Part shown: in pieces, positions 1 to 10,098 of the stretch
Layout: every line of letters begins with the position of its first letter
Numbering within the stretch: position 1 is the first letter of the stretch
Source of the DNA: Candidatus Aminicenantota bacterium
Lineage (GTDB): Bacteria; Acidobacteriota; Aminicenantia; Aminicenantales; Aminicenantaceae
Assembly (NCBI GenBank): GCA_030669305.1
Contig: DAOVDU010000015.1
Coordinates: 1-32,698 of the forward strand
Direction: 5' to 3'
Length of the DNA stretch: 32,698 nucleotides
Made by a program: the position numbers and the translations under genes
Notes under the pieces: model-generated
Seen by the model: only the letters and a program-made list of their open reading frames with translations
Told to the model about the DNA's origin: nothing
The model's database searches: none

Positions 1-72
1 TTTTAATTTAAATATTTAACAGATTAACAGACTAACTGTCTAACTGATTAACTGACTAACAGATTAATAGAC
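1..72. repeat. Octamer array (GACTAACA/TAACTGAC type), left end of window
   Basis: A degenerate 8-bp tandem array (units such as TAACAGAT, TAACAGAC, TAACTGTC) follows an AT core resembling the one in the complete copies near 8.3, 10.4, 15.6, 16.9 and 26.1 kb. Only the core and right arm are inside the window; a left arm of inverted octamers is expected just outside. No gene is seen before the tRNA. Confidence 0.8.
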
Positions 73-123
73 GGAATAAACCTCTTTTATGTCTTTTCTT
101 TCTTGCCTTACTTGTGATTGTAA

Positions 124-152
124 TTGACTTGATATTTGAGATTTGCTATAAG
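124..152 (+). promoter_or_regulatory. Sigma-70-type promoter of tRNA-Met
   Basis: TTGACT, a 17-bp spacer and TATAAG. The -10 ends 9 nt before the first base of the tRNA, which gives a very short 5' leader. This is close to consensus and correctly placed; it is inferred from sequence only. Confidence 0.7.
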
Positions 153-161
153 TGAAATTTA

Positions 162-233
162 GGGCCTATAGCTCAGCGGTAGAGCCACCGGCTCATAACC
201 GGCAGGTCCCAGGTTCGAATCCTGGTAGGCCCA
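162..233 (+). tRNA. tRNA-Met (anticodon CAT)
   Basis: The cloverleaf folds by eye. The acceptor stem is GGGCCTA/TAGGCCC with discriminator A at 233. The D stem is GCTC/GAGC, the anticodon loop is CTCATAA with CAT at 194-196, and the T stem is CCAGG/CCTGG around TTCGAAT. The outermost anticodon-stem pair is A187-C203, a mismatch. CCA is not encoded; a T run follows directly. The loop and the lack of the initiator GGG/CCC anticodon stem favour elongator tRNA-Met. A CAT tRNA whose C34 is modified to lysidine (tRNA-Ile2) cannot be excluded from the gene alone. Confidence 0.93.
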
Positions 234-254
234 TTTTTCTCTCGAGGAAAAGAT

Positions 255-968
255 GTGGATATTAATTTTGATAACCTGATTAACCTACAAAAACTGGATG
301 AAGAAATTAAGAACATCTCTCTTAACCTCGAAAAGATTCCTTCCGAGATTGAAGAAATAGACAAAAAAATCGAGGAGAGCGCTCGAATTTTATCCCAAAC
401 CAAAGAAAAATTAAATCACAACCAGAAAAAAAGGCGAGAATTAGAAGCTGAAATTCAAGATTTTAAAGAGAAAACATTAAAATACAAACGCCAGCTCAAT
501 GAAGTAAAAACAAATAAGGAGTATAGTTTCCTTCTTAAAGAAATAGAAGAAGCACAAAAAAAATTCGATGAATTGGAAGAACAGATAATAAGCGAAATGT
601 TATTGGCTGATGACATTGAGGAGGAAATAAAGGTTATCAGTCAAAATACAATCACAACAAAAGAAAAATTCTCACAGAAAAAAGATACCCTTTATAAGAA
701 AAAAGGAGAAACCGAAGAAGAAAAGAAAAAATTATCACAAAAAAAAGACGAACTTACTCTTAAAATTCCTGCTTACCAAATTAACCTTTATAAAAAGATA
801 TTCAGGGGAAAAAATGGGATTGCTCTTTCTCCTGTAAGGGACGAATTCTGCTCGATATGCCACATGCGTATAAGACCACAAATGTTAAATGAGTTGAGAA
901 CAGAAAACAATATTCATCTCTGTGAAAACTGCGGTAGAATCCTCTATTTGCCTAAAAAAAATAACTGA
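255..968 (+). CDS. COG1579-family coiled-coil protein with C-terminal C4 zinc ribbon
   Basis: This 237-residue protein begins with a GTG codon. The start is supported by GAGG at 244-247 about 7 nt upstream, and the overlapping ATG at 253 is in another frame. Residues about 5-175 are Lys/Glu-rich heptads, a long antiparallel coiled coil. The C-terminus carries four cysteines (C199, C202, C223, C226) in a CxxC...CxxC zinc ribbon of the type found in COG1579 (zf-RING_7) proteins. Members of that family are thought to bind nucleic acid; the exact role is unsettled. It is a single gene, convergent with the acyl-CoA synthetase. The TGA stop lies inside the first unit of the downstream 8-bp array, so its last residues are set by the repeat. 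Confidence 0.85.
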   Translation: MDINFDNLINLQKLDEEIKNISLNLEKIPSEIEEIDKKIEESARILSQTKEKLNHNQKKRRELEAEIQDFKEKTLKYKRQLNEVKTNKEYSFLLKEIEEAQKKFDELEEQIISEMLLADDIEEEIKVISQNTITTKEKFSQKKDTLYKKKGETEEEKKKLSQKKDELTLKIPAYQINLYKKIFRGKNGIALSPVRDEFCSICHMRIRPQMLNELRTENNIHLCENCGRILYLPKKNN

Positions 969-1020
969 CTAACTGACTAACTGATTAACAGATTAACTGA
1001 TTAACTGATTAACAGACTAA
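962..1020. repeat. Octamer tandem array between two convergent genes
   Basis: Seven units of an 8-bp repeat in exact register (consensus TAACTGAY, with TAACAGAY variants) plus a partial unit. It fills nearly the whole 60-bp gap between two convergent genes. The plus-strand gene takes its TGA stop from the first unit, and the minus-strand gene stops 8 nt from the other edge. An 8-bp period rotates through all reading frames, so stop codons occur in all six frames within a few units. Confidence 0.95.
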
Positions 1021-1028
1021 GAAGATTT

Positions 1029-2807
1029 TTATTCTATATAAAGAGAATCAATCAAGGCTTTGTATTTTTCCTCGATAATATTCCTTTTAACCTTCATGGT
1101 AGGTGTAATTTCTCCTTTTTCGATCTCAAATTCCCTATCTAAGAGGGCAATTTTCTTAACCGCCTCATAGGAAGAAAGGCCAGGTGTAGCTCGATTTACT
1201 TCAGCTTCCATAAACTTGATGATTTTTTCATTCTTTACTAAATCTTCTAGGTTTTCGTAAGGAATATTGTTGAACTTGGCATATTCCTCTAATTTTTCAA
1301 AATTAGGTACAATAATAGCTGATATAAATTTTCGCTTATCTCCCAGGACCACAGCATTTGAAATATGGGCATTTGTTTTCAGCAAATTTTCAATAAGTTG
1401 AGGCGCAATATTCTTTCCACCAGCAGTAACAATGAGATCTTTTTTCCTGTCCGTGATAACAAGGAAACCATCTTCATCAAGATAACCAATATCCCCTGTG
1501 TGAAACCATCCTCCTTCAAAGACTTCCCTGGTCTCATCTTCTTTCTTGTAATATCTCTTCATTATATTCGGACCTTTGGATAATATTTCTCCGTCCTCAG
1601 CAATTCTTACTTCCACACCAGGAATAATCTTCCCCACTGTTCCAAACCTCAAGTTTTCAAACGTATTAACTGCGATAACCGGAGAAGTCTCGGTTAATCC
1701 ATAGCCTTCTAATACAACCAGGCCTACTGCATAGAAAAATTCTGCGATGTCTTTTGAAAGTGGAGCTCCTCCAGAGACAAAAAACCTGACTCTTCCGCCG
1801 GTCTTTCCAAGAATCTTGGAAAAAACAAGCTTATGAGCTAAATTTTTTTTAAACTGAAGAAACCCCGGTATTGACTTACCTTGAATTTTTTTTCTGCCAT
1901 ACTCTTTTCCAACTTTCGTAGCCCAGAAGAAAATTTTTCTCTTTAAACTCGAACTTGAAAGAACATTATCTATGACTTTAGAGTAGATTTTTTCGAATAC
2001 TCTGGGAACACTGACCATAATGTGAGGCTTTAGTTCAAGCATATTCTCTGCTACAGTATCTAAGCTTTCAGCATAGCCTATTGAGCACCCTCTATAGAGG
2101 TAAGTAAATGTAACCATTCTCTCCAAGACATGGGATAAAGGCAAAAAAGAAAGGACTGTATCTTTATCTGAAAATTCGATTATGGAAGCAGTGGTCTTAA
2201 TATTGCTGACAAAGTTGCTGTGGCTCAGCACGACGCCTTTTGGAATTCCTGTTGTCCCCGAAGTATAGATAATGGAGGCTATATCATCAGGCTTAACCTC
2301 TAAAGCTGTCTTTTCAAACAGCTCTGGATTTTCCTGGTCTATCTTTTTTCCTCTCTTTAAGACCTGATCATAAGTTAAAACTCCTTCAGGCGCTTCTGAT
2401 TCAAATGTGATGTAATGGGTGACCTTAGTCAGCTCATTTTTTATTGTTTCTAATTTCTGCCCAAGCTCTTGGCCAGAGTATATGACAACCTTGGCATCAG
2501 AGTCGTCGATGATATATTTAATTTGATCCGGAACTAAAGATGTATAAATCGGAACGGTGACTCCGCCTAAACACAAAGCAGAAAGATCAACCATGACCCA
2601 CTCGGGCCTGTTTTCGGAGAGCAAGACAAGCTTATCCCCAGGATTATATCCTAAATCTTTCAATCCAAAAGCAAAGTATCTAACTTTACTGGCGAATTCT
2701 TCTGTGGAGATAGGGACATATTGCCCCTCTCTTTTAAAAAGCATTAAATCGTCTTTAGGATAAGATTTGACTGTATTGAGAATAATCTGACTGATTGTTT
2801 CAACCAT
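1029..2807 (-). CDS. Long-chain acyl-CoA synthetase (AMP-forming, FadD/FAA1-like)
   Basis: It activates fatty acids to acyl-CoA with ATP through an acyl-adenylate. The ANL-superfamily signatures are clear: the P-loop-like YTSGTTGIPKG near residue 181, YGLTETSP in the middle, GWFHTGDIG, and the DRKKDLIVTAGGKNIAP hinge and C-domain motif, followed by the C-terminal lid. The length of 592 residues fits COG1022. I set the start at the ATG at 2807, not 2822: an AGGAGG sequence lies between the two ATGs about 5 nt before the second, and nothing like it precedes the first. It sits alone, facing the COG1579 gene. With meaB and the acyl-CoA dehydrogenase elsewhere in the window it suggests fatty-acid use. 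The exact chain-length preference cannot be read. Confidence 0.95.
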   Translation of the reverse strand: MVETISQIILNTVKSYPKDDLMLFKREGQYVPISTEEFASKVRYFAFGLKDLGYNPGDKLVLLSENRPEWVMVDLSALCLGGVTVPIYTSLVPDQIKYIIDDSDAKVVIYSGQELGQKLETIKNELTKVTHYITFESEAPEGVLTYDQVLKRGKKIDQENPELFEKTALEVKPDDIASIIYTSGTTGIPKGVVLSHSNFVSNIKTTASIIEFSDKDTVLSFLPLSHVLERMVTFTYLYRGCSIGYAESLDTVAENMLELKPHIMVSVPRVFEKIYSKVIDNVLSSSSLKRKIFFWATKVGKEYGRKKIQGKSIPGFLQFKKNLAHKLVFSKILGKTGGRVRFFVSGGAPLSKDIAEFFYAVGLVVLEGYGLTETSPVIAVNTFENLRFGTVGKIIPGVEVRIAEDGEILSKGPNIMKRYYKKEDETREVFEGGWFHTGDIGYLDEDGFLVITDRKKDLIVTAGGKNIAPQLIENLLKTNAHISNAVVLGDKRKFISAIIVPNFEKLEEYAKFNNIPYENLEDLVKNEKIIKFMEAEVNRATPGLSSYEAVKKIALLDREFEIEKGEITPTMKVKRNIIEEKYKALIDSLYIE

Positions 2808-2835
2808 AAGATCCTCCTTCATAATTATTAATTCA

Positions 2836-2865
2836 ATATTATTTATAAATATAACATGAAGTCAA
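2836..2865 (-). promoter_or_regulatory. Probable promoter of the acyl-CoA synthetase
   Basis: Read on the minus strand: TTGACT, an 18-bp spacer, TAATAT. It lies about 30 nt upstream of the chosen start codon, leaving room for the AGGAGG ribosome binding site. The -35 is strong and the -10 moderate. Confidence 0.55.
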
Positions 2866-2901
2866 GTTAATCGGTTAGTCTGTTTGTCAGTTAATCAGTT
2901 T
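2866..2901. repeat. Octamer repeat fragment
   Basis: A short run of GTCAGTTA-type octamers (minus-strand equivalent TAACTGAC) just upstream of the acyl-CoA synthetase promoter, in the 260-bp spacer between that gene and gyrA. Confidence 0.7.
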
Positions 2902-2922
2902 GCTTTCACCTTTTCGCGCATA

Positions 2923-2967
2923 TTTATACGGAACAGACGGAATAGATTGAACAGACCGAAAAGACGG
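2923..2967. repeat. 9-bp tandem array (CCGTCTGTT type, inverted)
   Basis: Five 9-bp units in exact register (AACAGACGG, AATAGATTG, AACAGACCG and relatives). The same nonamer family recurs at 8125, 10636, 15437 and 24250. Any ORF here is an accident of the repeat; I do not call a gene. Confidence 0.85.
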
Positions 2968-2970
2968 GAT

Positions 2971-3037
2971 TGTGTCTTGCCTCTTTGTCTTGCCAGCGAA
3001 GCGTTGTCTTGCCTGCCCAATAGGGCATTGTCTTGCC
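2971..3037. repeat. GTCTTGCC-spaced repeat, copy 1
   Basis: Four GTCTTGCC words are separated by a short spacer, an AGCGAAGCG spacer and a TGCCCAATAGGGCA hairpin spacer. The inverted counterpart is at 8160-8213. Degenerate or partial copies are at 15395-15430 and 17731-17799. Confidence 0.85.
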
Positions 3038-3045
3038 AAAAAATA

Positions 3046-3067
3046 ACAGACTAACTGATTAACTGAC
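3046..3067. repeat. Octamer array abutting the gyrA stop codon
   Basis: Three 8-bp units start at the base after the gyrA TGA (read on the minus strand: GTCAGTTA, ATCAGTTA, GTCTGTTA). Confidence 0.85.
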
Positions 3068-5488
3068 TCAACTCTCTCTTGCTTTTGCAATAGAGACAAC
3101 TCTGTCTTTATCCCCAAGGTTAATTATTCGAACTCCCTGGGTTGCTCTCCCCAAGGGCCTGACTTGCTCGATTTTTATCCGAATGACTTTACCAATTTCT
3201 GTAATTAAAAGCAGTTCTTCTTCAGAAATTCCAACTATTCCTATGGCCTGTCCGATTCTAGAATTTACTTTAAGATTAATTACGCCCTTCCCTCCCCTCC
3301 GGCGCCTGGGATAAATATCAATCTCTGTTTTTTTCCCGAATCCCTTTTCGCTTGCAGTAAAAATATATTTCTCTCCTTTTCCGACAACAATCATTCCAAT
3401 AATCTGATCTTTGGGACTCATGGTAATGGCTTTTACGCCTGCGGCCTGGCGGCCCATAGGCCGTACATCACTTTCTTTAAACCGAATAGCCTTCCCTAAT
3501 TTTGTCCCAATAAGAATATCATTTTGGCCATCAGTCAACTTAGCCGCTAATAATTCAGATCCAGGATTGAGGGTGATAGCAATAATACCACCACTACGTA
3601 TGTTCCGAAAATCACTTAACCTTGTTTTTTTTATCCGTCCTTCTGAACTTAACATCACAACATAGAGATCCCTTGAGAAATCCTTTACTGCCACCAAAGA
3701 ACTAACTTTCTCCTCAGGGTTAAACTGAACAAGATTGCTGATGGATTTCCCTCGACTAGAAACCCCCACATCCGGGATATATAAAGCCTTCAACCAGTAG
3801 AGGCGTCCTTTATTAGTAAAAATTAAAAGATAGCTGTGAGTAGAGCAAATAAAAAGATCCTGCACTACATCCTCGGCCTTCATACTGATTCCCCTCTTTC
3901 CTTTGCCTCCACGGCTCTGGAAATGGTAGTAACTCAGCGAAGTCCGTTTGATATAACCAGATGAAGTATAAGTAAGTGCAACGTCTTCCTCTTTGATCAA
4001 ATCTTCAGGCATAAGCTCTGAAACAGTTTCAGCCATGATCTCAGTTTTTCTATCATCTTGATATTCCTCTTTTATTTGTGTAAGTTCATCTACGATAATA
4101 TCCACAATAAGCTTTTCGCTGCTTAGAATTTTCCTTAATTTTGCAATGAGCTTTTTCAGCTCTTTGTACTCTTTTTGAATCTTTTCCCTCTCCAATCGAG
4201 TCAATTTTTGGAGCTGTAAATCCAGAATGGCCTGGGCCTGTACTTTGGTCAAGCTGAAATTTGTAATTAGACCTTTTCGTGCCTGATCAACAGTGCGAGA
4301 TGAACGGATGAGGCTAATGATTTCATCCAAATGATCCAGAGCAATGGTTAATCCTTCAAGAATGTGAGCCCTTAATTCCGCTTTTTTCAATTCGAAACGC
4401 GTGCGGCGCCGCACAACATCCTGGCGGTGGGCAATGAAGTAGCGCATCATGTCAAAGAGGCTCAAAATCTTCGGCTGTTTATCAACTATAGCCAGCATGA
4501 TAATGCCAAAAGAAGTCTGAAGAGAGGTATGTTTATAAAGGTTATTTAAAATAACCTCAGGAAACTCTCCCTTTTTTATCTCAATCACAATCCGCATCCC
4601 TTCTCTGTCAGATTCATCCCGAATATCTGCAATGCCTTCAATTCTTTTGTTATTCACAAGCTCAGCAATATTTTCTAATAGTCTTGACTTGTTCACCTGA
4701 TAAGGAATTTCAGTGATTACAATCCGGTCCCTCTCATTCCCCCTGCCTTTTTCAATCATTGCTCTAGCTCTCAAACGAATGATTCCTTTCCCGGTACTAT
4801 AAGCACTTTTTATCCCATCAAGGCCAAAGATATATCCTCCAGTCGGAAAATCCGGACCAGGAATAAACTTCATGATTTCCTCTAAAGTGGCTTTTGGGGT
4901 TCGAATAAAATAAATAATTCCATCTATAATCTCACTCAGATTATGGGGTGGGATGTTTGTAGCCATGCCCACAGCAATACCTGATCCTCCATTAACAAGC
5001 AGATTTGGAAATTTGGCAGGAAGAACCTCAGGCATTTTAAGACTTTCATCATAATTGGGAATAAAATTAACTGTATCCTTATCTAAATCTGCCAGGAGTT
5101 GCTGGGTAATCTTCTTCATCCTGACTTCGGTATACCGCATGGCGGCAGGCGGATCGCCGTCAATAGAACCAAAATTGCCCTGTCCATCTACTAGCGGATA
5201 TCGAAGGCTAAAATCTTGAGCCATGCGAACAAGGGTATCATAAACAGCCATTTCACCATGAGGATGATATTTTCCGATTACATCTCCCACTATACGTGCA
5301 GATTTTTTATAGGCTCTATTCCATGTATTCCCGGCATCATACATTGCAAAAAGAGTTCTTCGATGGACAGGCTTTAGCCCATCTTTAATATCAGGAATGG
5401 CACGCCCTATGATCACACTCATGGCATAATCCAAATAGGACTGCCTCATTTCTTCCTCGAGACTGACAACAGACAACTTGCTGCTCAT
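3068..5488 (-). CDS. gyrA: DNA gyrase subunit A
   Basis: This is the catalytic A subunit of the A2B2 type IIA topoisomerase that supercoils DNA. At 806 residues it is near the usual length. The breakage-reunion domain contains the active-site tyrosine Y119 in AMRYTEVR (E. coli Y122). The GyrA box, needed for DNA wrapping and distinguishing gyrase from Topo IV, reads QSRGGKG at 524-530 (usual QRRGGKG), followed by a beta-pinwheel C-terminal domain. The quinolone-determining segment reads [10 protein letters not shown], so Met80 sits at the E. coli Ser83 position while the Asp87 equivalent (D84) is kept. It lies downstream of gyrB with an 85-bp spacer containing octamers, probably one operon. 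The stop directly abuts a repeat array. Confidence 0.98.
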   Translation of the reverse strand: MSSKLSVVSLEEEMRQSYLDYAMSVIIGRAIPDIKDGLKPVHRRTLFAMYDAGNTWNRAYKKSARIVGDVIGKYHPHGEMAVYDTLVRMAQDFSLRYPLVDGQGNFGSIDGDPPAAMRYTEVRMKKITQQLLADLDKDTVNFIPNYDESLKMPEVLPAKFPNLLVNGGSGIAVGMATNIPPHNLSEIIDGIIYFIRTPKATLEEIMKFIPGPDFPTGGYIFGLDGIKSAYSTGKGIIRLRARAMIEKGRGNERDRIVITEIPYQVNKSRLLENIAELVNNKRIEGIADIRDESDREGMRIVIEIKKGEFPEVILNNLYKHTSLQTSFGIIMLAIVDKQPKILSLFDMMRYFIAHRQDVVRRRTRFELKKAELRAHILEGLTIALDHLDEIISLIRSSRTVDQARKGLITNFSLTKVQAQAILDLQLQKLTRLEREKIQKEYKELKKLIAKLRKILSSEKLIVDIIVDELTQIKEEYQDDRKTEIMAETVSELMPEDLIKEEDVALTYTSSGYIKRTSLSYYHFQSRGGKGKRGISMKAEDVVQDLFICSTHSYLLIFTNKGRLYWLKALYIPDVGVSSRGKSISNLVQFNPEEKVSSLVAVKDFSRDLYVVMLSSEGRIKKTRLSDFRNIRSGGIIAITLNPGSELLAAKLTDGQNDILIGTKLGKAIRFKESDVRPMGRQAAGVKAITMSPKDQIIGMIVVGKGEKYIFTASEKGFGKKTEIDIYPRRRRGGKGVINLKVNSRIGQAIGIVGISEEELLLITEIGKVIRIKIEQVRPLGRATQGVRIINLGDKDRVVSIAKARES

Positions 5489-5542
5489 ATATTCTCCTTT
5501 TTAAGAATAAGTATCCAGAATACAAGATTCAGAAGTCAGAAT

Positions 5543-5570
5543 AACAGACTAACTGACTAACTGACTAACA
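5543..5570. repeat. Octamer array in the gyrB-gyrA spacer
   Basis: Three to four 8-bp units (minus strand TGTTAGTC, AGTTAGTC) start 3 nt after the gyrB TGA and lie inside a presumed gyrBA transcript. The tract therefore does not look like an absolute terminator. Confidence 0.85.
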
Positions 5571-5573
5571 GGA

Positions 5574-8003
<2,430 letters not shown>

Positions 8004-8124
8004 TCATATAACCCGATGGGCATCTTCTTCGTATATAATTATACTTAATCAGGAAAATTTAGTAAAGGAAAATTCCTCTAAAATAAAAGAAAAATTTATA
8101 ATTTTTAGCAGCAAAACAGCCTCA

Positions 8125-8151
8125 TTTAGTCCGTTTAGTCCGTTTGGTTTA
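8125..8151. repeat. 9-bp array (TTTAGTCCG)
   Basis: Two exact TTTAGTCCG units followed by TTTGGTTTA. The sequence continues into a segment (TTTATGAATATAGGCAAGACA) that recurs inverted after the ribbon-helix-helix gene near 16965-16995. Confidence 0.8.
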
Positions 8152-8159
8152 TGAATATA

Positions 8160-8213
8160 GGCAAGACAATGCCCTATTGGGCAGGCAAGACAACGCTTCG
8201 CTGGCAAGACACA
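8160..8213. repeat. GTCTTGCC-spaced repeat, copy 2 (inverted)
   Basis: GGCAAGAC words are separated by a TGCCCTATTGGGCA hairpin and a CGCTTCGCT spacer. It is the reverse complement of the copy at 2971-3037, with the same spacer order. Confidence 0.85.
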
Positions 8214-8235
8214 CAAAGCGAGCAAAAGGGGTGTC

Positions 8236-8263
8236 ATTGCAAAGCGCGAAGCGCTGTGGCAAT
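8236..8263. repeat. Covarying hairpin H1 (ATTGC...GCAAT)
   Basis: Outer stem ATTGC/GCAAT, inner stem AGCGC/GCGCT with loop GAA. It is followed directly by TCTTATAAGTTCAG and the octamer palindrome. It belongs to a seven-member family whose inner stems differ but still pair. Confidence 0.8.
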
Positions 8264-8270
8264 CTTATAA

Positions 8271-8390
8271 GTTCAGTTGGTCAGTTAGTCGGTTAATCAG
8301 TTGGTAAGTTAAATATTTTAATTAAAATAACAGACTAACCGATTAACAGACTAACAGTCTAACCGATTAACAGACTAACAGACTAACCGA
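8271..8390. repeat. Long octamer palindrome, copy 1
   Basis: The left arm is made of TCAGTTAG/TCGGTTAA-type octamers, the centre is TTAAATATTTTAATTAAAATAA (8309-8330), and the right arm is made of GATTAACA/GACTAACC octamers. The arms are inverted copies of one another, so the whole tract can fold into one imperfect hairpin. Confidence 0.9.
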
Positions 8391-8441
8391 AATCAGCTTT
8401 GAGCTTTGAGTTCTTCATTCCTCACTCCTTACTTTAAAACT

Positions 8442-8470
8442 TTGAAAACAGGCTGTTATTTGGCTATAAT
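8442..8470 (+). promoter_or_regulatory. Sigma-70-type promoter of the TGS GTPase
   Basis: TTGAAA, a 17-bp spacer, then a perfect TATAAT. The expected start of transcription is near 8477, just before the AGAGG ribosome binding site at 8481-8485. Confidence 0.75.
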
Positions 8471-8489
8471 TGGGTAACTAGAGGAAAAA

Positions 8490-9479
8490 ATGCCGACAAA
8501 TTTGCCGCCTCAGTATTTCGAGGCTGAAAAAAAATTAAAAGTTGCGAAAACCCCTCAAGAAAAAATGTCCGTTTTAGAAGAGCTTTTATCTATAGTGCCC
8601 AAACATAAAGGCACTGAAAAGCTTCAAGCATTACTCAAAACCAAGATAGCCAAACTAAAATTTCAGGTCCAAAAAAAGCCCACCATAGGAAGACAAAGAC
8701 CTGCTTTCAACATCGAGAAAGCAGGAGCTGGACAAGTTATCCTTATTGGCCCTCCTAATACAGGAAAATCTATGCTAATAAAAGCTCTGACAAATGCCAC
8801 TCCAGAGATAGGAAATTATCCGTTCACAACACGCATTCCCTCCCCTGCCATGATGGAGTATGAAAACATTCAGATTCAACTTGTAGATGCCCCCCCTATA
8901 ACACCTGATTATATGGAATCATGGCACTCTGAATTAATCAAAGGAGCAGATGGAATTTCAATCATTTTGGATTTAACCAGTCCCAATCCAGCCGGAGCTC
9001 TTCAGGTCCTCTTGGAGAAATTAAAAGAAAAGAAAATTGAAATTATTGCTGAAAATAAAGAAATTCCTTCTGATAAACAGCAGTTCATTAAAAAAGCATT
9101 AATTGTGGCAAACAAAATAGATCAGCCGCTAGCAGAAGAGAATCTTATTTCTCTAAAAAAATATGTCGAACCTGAGTACGACCTGATTTCTGTTTCTGCT
9201 TCTCGAGGAGATAATCTTGAAGATTTTAAAAAAAGAATCTTTATCTTTCTCAATGTCCTCCGCGTCTACAGCAAAACACCTGGCAAAAAAGTGGAGTTCA
9301 ATGCCCCTTTTATCTTTAAAAAGGGAAGTTCTCTTATGGACATGGCTAAAACCGTTCACAAGGACTTTTCCCAGAAACTTAAGTACGCCCGAATCTGGGG
9401 AAAAAACAAATACCAAGGGCAGAAAGTCAACAGGGACTATATCCTCCAGGACGAAGATATAATTGAATTACATATTTAG
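8490..9479 (+). CDS. DRG/Obg-like TGS-domain GTPase
   Basis: The 329-residue protein has three parts: an N-terminal helical segment (1-65), a TRAFAC-class G domain (about 80-255) and a C-terminal TGS domain (about 257-329). The P-loop is GPPNTGKS (87-94), G4 is NKID (208-211), and G5 is SAS (236-238). The switch-II position reads DAPP (133-136) in place of DxPG, so the usual Gly is replaced by Pro. Relatives in COG1163 bind ribosomes or RNA; this substrate is not known. The ATG start has AGAGG 5 nt upstream and a clear promoter. The gene stands alone and is convergent with a lipoprotein gene. Its TAG stop is immediately followed by a repeat palindrome. Confidence 0.88.
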   Translation: MPTNLPPQYFEAEKKLKVAKTPQEKMSVLEELLSIVPKHKGTEKLQALLKTKIAKLKFQVQKKPTIGRQRPAFNIEKAGAGQVILIGPPNTGKSMLIKALTNATPEIGNYPFTTRIPSPAMMEYENIQIQLVDAPPITPDYMESWHSELIKGADGISIILDLTSPNPAGALQVLLEKLKEKKIEIIAENKEIPSDKQQFIKKALIVANKIDQPLAEENLISLKKYVEPEYDLISVSASRGDNLEDFKKRIFIFLNVLRVYSKTPGKKVEFNAPFIFKKGSSLMDMAKTVHKDFSQKLKYARIWGKNKYQGQKVNRDYILQDEDIIELHI

Positions 9480-9533
9480 CTGTTCATCAGTTAGTCAGTT
9501 TGTCTGTTAAATATTTTAATTAAAATAACAGAT
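9480..9533. repeat. Octamer palindrome filling a convergent gene gap
   Basis: A compact copy of the octamer/ATTTTAATTAAAAT palindrome exactly occupies the 54 bp between two convergent stop codons. The centre and arms are the same as in the long copies. The position is where a bidirectional terminator would be expected. Confidence 0.85.
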
Positions 9534-9983
9534 TTACTTGAAAAAAAAATATTTAAATTTATAATCTTTATAATTATCGATTGGGATTTCACCAGCTTTA
9601 ACCCAGTTCCCATACGGAGCAAAATCAACATAGCCGTAGAGTCCAAAATCAAGAGTAATGCTGTGACATTCTTCATGAGCGATTGTATTTTTTACAATCT
9701 TCTGAGCAATGGACATTATTTGTTCATTTGATATACTGTTTGGTGCTTCAACACAGAATCTTAACCTATGGATGTTGCTTATATTAATGCTTTCTCTTTC
9801 TTTTATTGTATAGGATATTCCTTGTGACTTATCCGCTAAAGAAAATAAATCGTTCCTCTCAAGACCAGTAGATTCCTCTTTATAACAAGATGCAGTAAAA
9901 AATATAAAAATCAGGGCTAAATAAAAAAGACAAAGGAACAAAAAAAAGAAAATGGGCTTTGAAACGGGAAGAAGGTTTTTCAA
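9534..9983 (-). CDS. Small predicted lipoprotein of unknown function
   Basis: The frame is open to an upstream ATG at 10076, but that N-terminus does not look like a signal peptide. A TTG start at 9983 gives MKNLLPVSKP, a hydrophobic stretch and a TASC lipobox with Cys33, a proper lipoprotein signal, so I prefer it even though no clear ribosome binding site is visible. The mature part is about 117 residues and contains FCVEAPNSISNEQI, an amphipathic helix, and a C-terminal FAPYGNWVKAGEI segment. This resembles small uncharacterised lipoproteins (possibly the DUF4875 group; not certain). The stop directly touches the repeat palindrome shared with the GTPase gene. Confidence 0.6.
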   Translation of the reverse strand: MKNLLPVSKPIFFFLFLCLFYLALIFIFFTASCYKEESTGLERNDLFSLADKSQGISYTIKERESINISNIHRLRFCVEAPNSISNEQIMSIAQKIVKNTIAHEECHSITLDFGLYGYVDFAPYGNWVKAGEIPIDNYKDYKFKYFFFK

Positions 9984-10098
9984 TTTTTTACTCAGCTTGC
10001 TAGCTGCATCCCCCCTCCAGCTTTTGCGACATAGGCCACACCTTTCTTTTACCACTAAAATATAAAAATCATACATAAATTAAAATTTGTCAATAGAA

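Noticed and set aside
173-403. Open frame across the tRNA-Met gene
   Set aside because: Antisense to a confident tRNA and to the COG1579 gene.
962-1020. Possible CRISPR array
   Set aside because: Units are 8 bp, contiguous and without unique spacers, and no cas gene is present in the window.
2887-3117. Open frame of 76 codons on the minus strand
   Set aside because: Made of repeat sequence (nonamers, GTCTTGCC array) plus an out-of-frame piece of gyrA; no start signal.
8049-8237. Open frame of 62 codons on the minus strand
   Set aside because: Reads through the GTCTTGCC and nonamer repeats; no ribosome binding site or protein-like composition.
9480-9533. Classical rho-independent terminator between convergent genes
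   Set aside because: The palindrome is AT-rich and lacks a GC-rich stem followed by a T run; kept only as a possible non-classical terminator.
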